From contig NZ_JAUSXG010000001.1 of NCBI RefSeq assembly GCF_030815855.1, positions 3,286,001-3,350,000 on the forward strand: a DNA stretch of 64,000 bases. Direction: 5' to 3'. Both the position numbers and the translations under genes were made by a program. Positions 10,387-17,161 of the stretch are shown in pieces. The notes below the pieces were generated by a model, which was not told the origin of the DNA, made no database searches, and saw nothing but the letters and a program-made list of their open reading frames with translations. Position 1 is the stretch's first letter. Every line of letters starts with the position of its first letter. The DNA comes from Variovorax paradoxus. Lineage in GTDB: Bacteria; Pseudomonadota; Gammaproteobacteria; Burkholderiales; Burkholderiaceae_C.

Positions 10387-11092
10387 TTGCCCACAAGCTC
10401 ATATTGCCGGTGCTTGCAACGCTGGCCCTGGGCGCCTGTGCCCAAGCCCCAGCGCACCACTCCAAAGAGACCATGCCGATGAACGCATCTGCGAAAGCCT
10501 ACCGTCCCCACACGCTGGATGAATACCCCGACCTCACGCCGGAAGAAATGGGACGGCGAATGCTCAAGCTGATCGACAGCCTCGCATCCTTCGACGAGTT
10601 GTCGTTGGCGCGGGTTCAGGAGGTGATGCGGCTGCCTCTGTACGAAATGCCATCAGGAACATCGCACGCTTTCGGAATGCATTTGCCAGCGTCGGATTGG
10701 TACTACGCCTTCGACTACTACGACCATCCCCAACTGTCAGAGTCCAAGAACATTACGTATGAGTTCCTCGGGAAAAACGAAACGGTTGACATGGGCCCAG
10801 TCTGCGCCATGGACTATGGCGCCTATGTGACGGCACTGACGAGCATGGGCTTCCAGGAACGGGAGGATATGGCCCGATACGATGCCCTCCATCCATATCC
10901 GCGCCGTAACGAGCGAACAGGACTGTTAGAGCCCTCCCCCCCCCTCAATTCCGGCGCCTGCCCGTTTATTTTTTCACGCGCAGCAACGTTGTGGTGCAGA
11001 TCATCCCTCGACGTGAAGCCGATGCGCCTGCTGAAAAGCTGTCTCACGCCTGCGTGGAATCCATCACCGCCAAGCGCTTCGGAAAGAGATAA
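10383..11092 (+). CDS. Immunity-like lipoprotein, reading frame broken at a nine-C tract
   Basis: The N-terminus has a signal peptide with lipobox LGAC (Cys19). The acidic body continues in frame to residue 184 or so, where nine consecutive C bases (10936-10944) put the frame out. In the other frame the sequence continues without a stop as QFRRLPVYFFTRSNVVVQ... to TAKRFGKR and a TAA at 11090-11092, three bases before the next start. With one more C (or two fewer) the product would be about 236 residues. As written, translation would run on in the wrong frame to 11225, inside the next gene. An envelope lipoprotein directly upstream of a putative toxic effector suggests an immunity protein; no family is recognised with certainty. 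Confidence 0.6.
10936..10944 (+). repeat. Homopolymeric C9 tract (possible phase-variable switch)
   Basis: Nine C bases within the lipoprotein coding region. Changing the run to ten or seven C restores one continuous frame from 10383 to the TAA at 11090-11092. Runs of this kind vary in length by slipped-strand mispairing. A sequencing or assembly error in the run is the main alternative. Confidence 0.6.
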
Positions 11093-11095
11093 GCC

Positions 11096-12775
11096 ATGTC
11101 CATCCTCAATCCTCAGTTGGAGATCGCCCTCTCCCAACTCGCTGCCCAACCCGGCGTCACTCCCGCCCATGAGGCACAACTGCGTGCCGCCGTCGCCAGC
11201 GATGCCCGGTTGCTGGAGCGCCTGAACCAGGACGCTGCCGACGGCCACCTCAAGGGCTTTGCCTTGTCGCAGGGCGGGGCCCCACCGAATCTGACGGGCA
11301 CCTATGAGAAGGCCTCCGGTGTCGTCACCTTACCGGCCGGCAGTTTTGCTCCTACCGGCGGAGTTGCCAGTGCAGACTTGATCGCAACGCTGCGCTTGCA
11401 GGACATGTCCATGCGCTTTGCGCACAGCGACTACGACGACCCTGCCAACAAGCTCTGCCGCCCGATCACGCAGGTGATGGTGAACAACCTGCAGTCAACC
11501 ATCAATGGCTCGCCGGTGCTGGCGCAGGAGATGAAGAAGGCGGTCACGCCACCAGGGCCGGGGCAGGAAGCGCCCTTGCAGCACTTTGCGCCACTCAGCG
11601 GCACGGTGGCCGGCGGCACTTACAACGGCGACACCAGGACCATGAGCTTGCCACCGACGAGTCTCTCGACCCTATTCGATTCAGCGGACATGACCTTTGT
11701 GCTGGGCCATGAAGTCCAGCATGCCTTCAACCATGCCGGCATGACTGCGGCCAGTCAGTCCTTCAGCACCGAGACCCGGCAGATCGCCCAGAGCAACAAC
11801 CTTGCGCACGACTACACCGAACCCATCGGCAAGCTGACTCAGGCTTCGCGCGCGGATGAGGCCAGCGCGCAGATTGCGGGATGGAATGCGTTGTTGAGCC
11901 AGCAGCAGCAGATCACGCCCTCCGCGGGGCTCGATGACATGCTGAGAACCCGAAATTTCAGAGTAAACGATTTCATCGAACTCAACCGAATTTCTAGATC
12001 AGCCCAAATCCGCCCCGGCCTGACCTTCAACCCCGACGCCACCCTGTCGCCAACCCCCGCCAACATTGCCACGGCGGGGCTGTACTACTTCGACAAGCCG
12101 CCCAAGGGGACACTCGGCGTACCGGAGAACCAGACCACCGGCATCGGTTTTCACGGCGACTCCGACTATCGCAACTACTACGGTGCCCATGCGGTGGGGC
12201 GCGCCATCGATATGGAGCGCTCCTACGCCCAGCCCATCAACGGCCTAGCCCCGAACATGCAGGTCGATATGTCTCGCCTGGGCCTGCGCGAAGAGTTGAT
12301 GGAACGGAACGGCATCGCCATCGGAAAGAATCCCGGCACCCCGCAGCCCTACAACGACACCAGCCAGTTGCCGCCGGCACCGCATCGTTTCGATCACACC
12401 AACACGCCGGCTGGCACGCCCAATAGCCATCAGCATGTGCCGGTAGTTCCCGGCGCAACGGGATCGCCTGGGGTAAAAGCCGGCGACCCGCGCGATCCGG
12501 AGGCCGTTCAGCCTTCCGGCACACCCCAGGCGCAGCGGGAACTCTCGCCCACAGCCGACTTCTCGGCCTATCTCGACCGCATGCTCGCCGCCGCGCAGTC
12601 GGGCGATGACGCTTCCTTCCGCAAGATGACTCAGACCCTGGCCGATCTACCACCCGGACGCGAGCTGCGCACCGAAGCCGTTGCCGCCGTAGACCAACAG
12701 GAGCAGTTGGCCGCACAGCACCAAGCCCAACTGCAGCAGGCCGCGCAGGTCAGTAGCCCGGTCATGCGCATGTAA
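11096..12775 (+). CDS. Putative secreted effector with HEVQH metallopeptidase-like motif and Gln-rich tail
   Basis: A 559-residue protein without signal peptide or membrane segment. Parts: a helical head (1-50) duplicated at 10237; a central domain with FVLGHEVQHAFNHA (HExxH, residues 205-209) and, 46 residues later, RADEASAQIAGW (DExxA, residues 254-258), the arrangement of zinc gluzincins; a segment around GFHGDSDYRNYYG; a Pro-rich linker (about 415-480); and a C-terminal helical part ending in a Gln-rich tail. From memory, similar heads and HE(I/V)QH domains occur in Xanthomonadaceae proteins carrying the XVIPCD signal of bacteria-killing type IV secretion; the XVIPCD motifs themselves are not evident here. 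It starts 3 bp after the lipoprotein stop. Toxicity, peptidase activity and export route are inferences. Confidence 0.65.
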   Translation: MSILNPQLEIALSQLAAQPGVTPAHEAQLRAAVASDARLLERLNQDAADGHLKGFALSQGGAPPNLTGTYEKASGVVTLPAGSFAPTGGVASADLIATLRLQDMSMRFAHSDYDDPANKLCRPITQVMVNNLQSTINGSPVLAQEMKKAVTPPGPGQEAPLQHFAPLSGTVAGGTYNGDTRTMSLPPTSLSTLFDSADMTFVLGHEVQHAFNHAGMTAASQSFSTETRQIAQSNNLAHDYTEPIGKLTQASRADEASAQIAGWNALLSQQQQITPSAGLDDMLRTRNFRVNDFIELNRISRSAQIRPGLTFNPDATLSPTPANIATAGLYYFDKPPKGTLGVPENQTTGIGFHGDSDYRNYYGAHAVGRAIDMERSYAQPINGLAPNMQVDMSRLGLREELMERNGIAIGKNPGTPQPYNDTSQLPPAPHRFDHTNTPAGTPNSHQHVPVVPGATGSPGVKAGDPRDPEAVQPSGTPQAQRELSPTADFSAYLDRMLAAAQSGDDASFRKMTQTLADLPPGRELRTEAVAAVDQQEQLAAQHQAQLQQAAQVSSPVMRM

Positions 12776-12830
12776 CACCTGGTAGATCGCGATTGAACGG
12801 ATCGGGAACGGGAGCGAAAAAAGGGAAGAA

Positions 12831-13373
12831 ATGAACGAAGAAAAAAGCATGATTTTGATCAGCAAGATTGCGGCACTTGTCGAGCAGTTTGACCGCCGCT
12901 GCGAGCACGCCAGCGGACAGTTGCGCCAGCTCGCGCAACAGATGCCGGGCGTGGTGCGGCAGTCGGCCGACGAGCACTTTCGCCGCATTCCCGACGAGGT
13001 GATGGGCGGCGTCCGGTCAGGAATCGAGCGACCAGTGGTCGCCTATGAACAGCGCTTGCGCGAGGCGGGCGAGCGGTTGCAGCAAGCGTCGAAAGCACTC
13101 ACCTCACAATTGCAGCGCGCTGAAACGCTGCACAAGCAACTGATCTGGAAAGTTGCCGGCATCACACTGGGCAGTCTCGTGCTTCTTCTGGCTGGCGGAG
13201 GCTGGTTATCCTGGCACTACTACGAGGAGATTCGTACAAACCAAGTGTCCGCCGACCTGCTCAGGGCTTACAACCAGGCAGATGTCACACTGTGCGATGG
13301 CCGCCTGTGCGCCAAAGTGGGCAAGAAGGACCGGCAGCGCTTTGGCGACTATGTTCTAGTCGAGCCCCGGTGA
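12831..13373 (+). CDS. Single-span membrane protein of the effector cassette
   Basis: A 180-residue protein. Residues 1-105 are charged and helical, with a probable coiled coil (QLRQLAQQMPGVVRQSADEHF onwards). One transmembrane segment follows near residues 106-127 (VAGITLGSLVLLLAGGGWLSW), then a short tail containing DVTLCDGRLCAKV with two Cys five residues apart. AAGGGAAG lies just before the ATG. I recall small proteins of this shape beside XVIPCD-type effectors in Xanthomonadaceae, sometimes loosely labelled 'relaxation protein', but the function is not known. It ends 13 bp from the moaE stop on the other strand, at the right edge of the cassette. Confidence 0.55.
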   Translation: MNEEKSMILISKIAALVEQFDRRCEHASGQLRQLAQQMPGVVRQSADEHFRRIPDEVMGGVRSGIERPVVAYEQRLREAGERLQQASKALTSQLQRAETLHKQLIWKVAGITLGSLVLLLAGGGWLSWHYYEEIRTNQVSADLLRAYNQADVTLCDGRLCAKVGKKDRQRFGDYVLVEPR

Positions 13374-13386
13374 GACCTGCCGCGAT

Positions 13387-13863
13387 TCACGCATTGCCGA
13401 CATCGATACCCCAGCGCGCCAGCGCAGCGTCATCGCTGACACGTGCATCCACCCATCGGGCACCTTCGGGCGTCTGCTCCTTTTTCCAGAACGGCGCCTG
13501 CGTCTTCAGGTAGTCCATCAGGAACTCGCAGGCCTCGAAGCTCTGACCACGGTGGGCCGAGATCACCGCCACCATCATGATCTGGTCGAGCGGCTGCAAG
13601 AGGCCCACGCGATGGATCACGCGGGCGCCCAGGATGTCGAAGCGCTTGTGGGCCTCGTCGATCATGGCCTCGATGGCCTTCTCGGTCATGCCTGGGTAGT
13701 GCTCCAGTTCCATCGAGGCGATGGCGCTTCCGTCGTTGCGGTCTCGCACCGTACCGACGAAGCTGCAGACCGCGCCCACGCGTTTGTCGCCGGCACGCAA
13801 CGCGGCGACCTCCCGTCCGAGGTCGAAATCGGCTGTCTGGATCGAAACGCGTGCATCGCTCAT
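13387..13863 (-). CDS. moaE: Molybdopterin synthase catalytic subunit MoaE
   Basis: A 158-residue protein. With MoaD it converts precursor Z (cPMP) to molybdopterin in the cytoplasm. Family features include GAVCSFVGTVRDRNDG, MELEHYPGMTEKAI, RVIHRVGLLQPLDQIMMVAV and the catalytic-Lys region MDYLKTQAPFWKKE. The ATG at 13863 gives normal length. The last 13 codons duplicate the remnant at 10021, and the 15-bp repeat lies inside the gene, so the present C-terminal residues may have arrived with the cassette. In related genomes I expect moaE next to moaD; here a dapA-like gene lies between them. Confidence 0.93.
   Translation of the reverse strand: MSDARVSIQTADFDLGREVAALRAGDKRVGAVCSFVGTVRDRNDGSAIASMELEHYPGMTEKAIEAMIDEAHKRFDILGARVIHRVGLLQPLDQIMMVAVISAHRGQSFEACEFLMDYLKTQAPFWKKEQTPEGARWVDARVSDDAALARWGIDVGNA
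13409..13423. repeat. Right direct repeat of the cassette, inside moaE
   Basis: Second copy of CCCCAGCGCGCCAGC, same orientation as 10043-10057 and 3366 bp from it. It encodes the LARWG residues of MoaE and lies 22 bases from the stop, as does the left copy. It marks the probable right junction of the inserted cassette. Confidence 0.6.
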
Positions 13864-14002
13864 GCCGGGATTGTGGCACCGCGCTAGACTTCGGCAATGC
13901 CTTGCCACGCCGCGCTCTCCACGGTGCTTTCGCACCTTGAAAGCAGTCGTGCGCGCCAGGGCAGCAAAGCCAAAAAACCAAAGCTCGTCTGACCGGAGCT
14001 GC

Positions 14003-14031
14003 GGTTCCGTCGTCGGATGAGCGACGGAACC
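14003..14031. repeat. Perfect 10-bp hairpin between moaE and the dapA-like gene
   Basis: GGTTCCGTCG and CGACGGAACC flank a nine-base loop in the 250-bp gap that separates moaE from the dapA-like gene. No run of T follows on either strand, so it is not a typical intrinsic terminator. It could be an operator, an mRNA structure or a scar of the insertion. The rest of the gap shows nothing I can name. Confidence 0.45.
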
Positions 14032-14114
14032 TGCCAAGGCTTTGGTCCCTGAATGGTTGCGCGCGCATCGACGATGGTTCTTTTCCATCGGTCGATTCCC
14101 GTAAGGAAGCCCGC

Positions 14115-15014
14115 GTGCCGCAACCATCCATCCCCTCCTCTTCCAGCCCTGATTTCTCGGGCCTCTGGATTCCCCTTGTCACGCCGTTTCAGGACGGCGC
14201 CGTCGACCATGCCGCACTCGATGCGCTGACACGCCGGCTCGCCGGCGACGGCGTGGCCGGCTTCGTCGTCTGCGGCTCGACCGGCGAGCCCGCCGCGCTC
14301 GATGAAACGGAACAGCTGGCCGCGCTTGACACCGTGCACGCTGCCGCCGAAGGGCTGCCGATCGTCATGGGCCTGTCGGGCTATCACCTGGGCAAGACGA
14401 CAGCCTGGGTACGCCGGCTGGCCGAACGCCCGGTGGCAGGGCTGCTGGTGTCCGCGCCGCACTACATCCGGCCCTCGCAGGCCGGCCTGCTCGAATGGTT
14501 TCGCACCATTGCCGACGCCAGCGCCGCACCTCTGCTGATCTACGACATTCCCTACCGCACCGGCGTGACCATCGCGCGCGAAACGCTGCTGGCGCTGGCC
14601 GGGCACCCGCGCATCCGCGGCATCAAGGACTGCGGCGGCGACATGGCCAAGACACGTGCGGTGATTGCCGATGGCAGGCTGCGGGTGCTGTCCGGCGAAG
14701 ACCACCAGATCTTCGGCACGGTGGCCGAAGGGGGCGTAGGAGCCATTGCGGCGAGCGCGCATGTGCAGACGCGGCGCTTCGTGCAGGTGCTGCGCCTCCT
14801 GGCCGAAAACCGGCTCGAAGAGGCGCGCAGCGAATGGCAGCCGCTGCAGCCGCTGATCGAATTGCTGTTTGCCGAACCGAACCCCGCGCCGCTCAAGGCG
14901 CTGCTGGCGCATGGCGGATCGATGCGCGACGAGTTGCGCTCGCCGATGACCCGCGCTTCCGACGCGTTGCGCGAGCGCCTGGTGGCGCTGGACGCCCGGC
15001 TCAGCCGCCCGTAA
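14115..15014 (+). CDS. Dihydrodipicolinate synthase family aldolase/lyase
   Basis: A 299-residue TIM-barrel class-I aldolase of the DapA/NAL family. The pyruvate-binding GSTGEP loop, the YDIPYRTG motif with the proton-shuttle Tyr, and the Schiff-base Lys in GIKDCGGD are all present. The start is GTG at 14115, seven bases after TAAGGA. The reaction could be 4-hydroxy-tetrahydrodipicolinate synthase (lysine pathway) or a related keto-acid lyase; the GSTGEP variant and lone position leave this open. It reads against the molybdopterin genes and its end overlaps moaD by 14 bp, which suggests a later insertion into that operon. Confidence 0.82.
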   Translation: MPQPSIPSSSSPDFSGLWIPLVTPFQDGAVDHAALDALTRRLAGDGVAGFVVCGSTGEPAALDETEQLAALDTVHAAAEGLPIVMGLSGYHLGKTTAWVRRLAERPVAGLLVSAPHYIRPSQAGLLEWFRTIADASAAPLLIYDIPYRTGVTIARETLLALAGHPRIRGIKDCGGDMAKTRAVIADGRLRVLSGEDHQIFGTVAEGGVGAIAASAHVQTRRFVQVLRLLAENRLEEARSEWQPLQPLIELLFAEPNPAPLKALLAHGGSMRDELRSPMTRASDALRERLVALDARLSRP

Positions 15015-15252
15015 CGGGCGGAAAGAAGGCGACCTCGCAGCCCTCGCGCAGCGAGGCCGCCTCGTCGCTCATGGCTTGGTCGAGCGCCATGCGCACGGCC
15101 TTGCCGCGCGCGAGCGCCGTGGCGTAGGCCCCGCCGCGCGCGATGAGTTCGTCGCGCAGCGCGGACAGCGTGCCGGCACCGGTTTCGACGGTTTCGCCGC
15201 CGGTGTCGAGCGCCTCGCGCACGGAAGCGAAATAACGGATCTGGACCTTCAT
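15001..15252 (-). CDS. moaD: Molybdopterin synthase sulfur-carrier subunit MoaD
   Basis: An 83-residue ubiquitin-fold protein ending in the required Gly-Gly (FFPPVTGG). The C-terminal glycine is thiocarboxylated and donates sulfur in the MoaE active site. MKVQIRYFASVREALDT at the start and CEVAFFPPVTGG at the end are typical. It follows moeA by 11 bp and is probably co-transcribed with it. Its end overlaps the dapA-like gene on the other strand. Confidence 0.93.
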   Translation of the reverse strand: MKVQIRYFASVREALDTGGETVETGAGTLSALRDELIARGGAYATALARGKAVRMALDQAMSDEAASLREGCEVAFFPPVTGG

Positions 15253-15263
15253 GGAGATGCGCT

Positions 15264-16541
15264 TCAGGCCAGCAGCGAGGCCAAGGGAATGAAATTCACC
15301 GTGTCGCCAGCCTGGATGGTCTGGCCCGGCGGGTTGTCGACGACGCCGTCGCCCCACACCATCGACGTCAACACACCCGAACTCTGGTTGGCGAACAGAT
15401 CGAGTCCGCCGGCCGCGTTGCGCCGCGCGCGCAGGAACTCGCGGCGCTTGTCGGCGCGCGGCCAGTCGAAGTCGGCGCGCATCTGCACGGGTTCCGGCGC
15501 CACGCGTGCGGCGCCCTGCAGTGTCAGCAGGAAGGGGCGCACAAGCAGCAGGAAGGTCAGGAAGCTGGACACCGGGTTTCCGGGCAGCCCCGTGACGTGG
15601 CAGCGGCCTTGCGCATCGCCCGCGGCCCTTGCGATCGAGCCGTAGGCGAAAGGCTTGCCGGGTTTCATCGAGAGCGACCACAACTGAAGTTCGCCAAGCG
15701 CCTGCACCGCGGCCTTGATGTGGTCTTCCTCGCCCACGGACACGCCGCCCGTGGTGATGATCAAGTCGCTGCTTTCGGCCGCGCCGCGCAGCGCCTCGAT
15801 GGTGGCCTCGCGCCTGTCGGGCACGATGCCCAGGTCGTTCACCTCGCAGCCGAGCCGATGCAGCAAGGCGCGCATGAAAAAGCGGTTGGAGTTGTAGATC
15901 GCGCCCGGCTTCATGGCTTCGGGCGCGACTTCGCCGGGCATCACCAGCTCGTCGCCGGTGGACAGCAGCGCGACGCGGGGCCGCCGGGCGACCTGCAGCC
16001 GGTCGAAACCGATGCTCGCGGCGAGCCCGAGCGCGGCGGGGGTCAGCCGCTCGCCCTTGCGCAGCACCACGTCGCCGGCAGCCACGTCTTCGCCCGCACG
16101 GCGGATCCACTGGCCAGCGGTGGGAACGATCTCGATGCGCACTGAACCGAGCGTGCCTTCCTGCGGCACGGCCTGGGTGTCTTCCTGCATCACGATGGCA
16201 TCCGCGCCTTCGGGGATTTGCGCACCGGTGAAGATGCGCGCCGCCGTGCCTGCGGCCAGCGGCGTGCCCACTGTGCCGGCAGGGATGCGCTGCGCGACCT
16301 GCAGCAAGGCGCCGGGCGCGGCGCAGTCGGCCGCGCGCACTGCGTAACCGTCCATGGAACTGTTGTCGCGGGGCGGCACGGTGAGCGCAGACACCAGGTC
16401 TTGCGCGAGCACGCGTCCATTCGCATCGAAGGTGGCGACGCTTTCGGCCGGCAGCAACGGCTGCGCCTTCCCGAGCAGACTTGCCAGCGCTTCGTCGAGC
16501 GCCATCAGCGGCGGGCGCGAGTTAGGAGCGGTGTCAGCCAT
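15264..16541 (-). CDS. moeA: Molybdopterin molybdotransferase MoeA
   Basis: A 425-residue enzyme that inserts molybdate into adenylylated molybdopterin. Visible motifs: PPRDNSSMDGYAVR near residue 55, the loop RIFTGAQIPEGADAIVMQE, the GDELV segment, and DLIITTGGVSVGEEDHIK, the MPT-binding TGGVS(x)G motif. The C-terminal beta-barrel domain IV (about 350-420) is present. The start overlaps the end of mobB by 8 bp, so the two are coupled. Confidence 0.95.
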   Translation of the reverse strand: MADTAPNSRPPLMALDEALASLLGKAQPLLPAESVATFDANGRVLAQDLVSALTVPPRDNSSMDGYAVRAADCAAPGALLQVAQRIPAGTVGTPLAAGTAARIFTGAQIPEGADAIVMQEDTQAVPQEGTLGSVRIEIVPTAGQWIRRAGEDVAAGDVVLRKGERLTPAALGLAASIGFDRLQVARRPRVALLSTGDELVMPGEVAPEAMKPGAIYNSNRFFMRALLHRLGCEVNDLGIVPDRREATIEALRGAAESSDLIITTGGVSVGEEDHIKAAVQALGELQLWSLSMKPGKPFAYGSIARAAGDAQGRCHVTGLPGNPVSSFLTFLLLVRPFLLTLQGAARVAPEPVQMRADFDWPRADKRREFLRARRNAAGGLDLFANQSSGVLTSMVWGDGVVDNPPGQTIQAGDTVNFIPLASLLA

Positions 16542-17079
16542 GATGTTCGGGGTTGTATTCGAAGCGGCCTCCGCTGTCGATCAGCCACTGCGCGATGCCC
16601 TCGATGTCGTCGAGGTCGAACATCGGCAGGTTGGTCGGCTCCGGCAGTCCTTCGGGTGCGTTGGTGGCAATGGCGGTCACGAAGGCATCGTCGATGTACT
16701 TCGAAGGCCGCGGCTGCTGGCCTGCCTCGGGGGCACGCCAGACTTCGATCTTGAGCAGGTCGCTGTGCTTGAAGCCCTCGACCAGCACCCAGTCGACGCC
16801 GTCGTGAAGCTCGGCAATGAGATCGTGCACCGTGAGCTGCGCGGGCTGCTCGAATTCGCGGATGAGCGCGAGCCGCTTGTCCGACGCCACGACCACCTCG
16901 AAGGCCCCGGCCTCGCGATGGCGGTAGGTGTCCTTGCCCGGATGGTCGATGTCGAACTTGTGATGCGCATGCTTGACCACCGACACCCGCTGCCCATGGA
17001 GCCTGAGCACTGGAATCAGGCGCTCGACCAGCGTGGTCTTGCCCGAACCCGAATACCCGGAAAAGCCGATCACCTTCAT
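16534..17079 (-). CDS. mobB: Molybdopterin-guanine dinucleotide biosynthesis adapter MobB
   Basis: A 181-residue P-loop GTPase. GYSGSGKTTL at residues 8-17 is the Walker A motif; KHAHHKFDIDHPGKDT with the following HREAG, and VLVEGFKHSDLLKIEVWR, are MobB hallmarks. It assists MobA in attaching GMP to molybdopterin. It sits between thrC and moeA, overlapping moeA by 8 bp. A small hairpin (17093-17113) lies between thrC and this gene. Confidence 0.93.
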   Translation of the reverse strand: MKVIGFSGYSGSGKTTLVERLIPVLRLHGQRVSVVKHAHHKFDIDHPGKDTYRHREAGAFEVVVASDKRLALIREFEQPAQLTVHDLIAELHDGVDWVLVEGFKHSDLLKIEVWRAPEAGQQPRPSKYIDDAFVTAIATNAPEGLPEPTNLPMFDLDDIEGIAQWLIDSGGRFEYNPEHHG

Positions 17080-17092
17080 GTCGAGTTCCTGT

Positions 17093-17113
17093 GGCTGCCG
17101 TTACGCGGCAGCC
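17093..17113. repeat. 8-bp hairpin in the thrC-mobB gap
   Basis: GGCTGCCG, a five-base loop TTACG, and CGGCAGCC form a perfect stem in the 82-bp gap downstream of thrC on the minus strand. No T run follows. It may weaken read-through from thrC into mobB or stabilise the transcript end, but it is not a convincing terminator. Confidence 0.35.
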
Positions 17114-17161
17114 GAATGCAAATGCGGGGCAGCCGCTGCAATGCGCGGCGTACGACCAAGG

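Noticed and set aside
10230..11225. One continuous 331-residue protein ending inside the effector gene
   Set aside because: The part before 10383 is out of character with the lipoprotein signal peptide, and the part after the C9 tract is Ser/Pro shadow sequence of the effector, while another frame continues sensibly to 11092.
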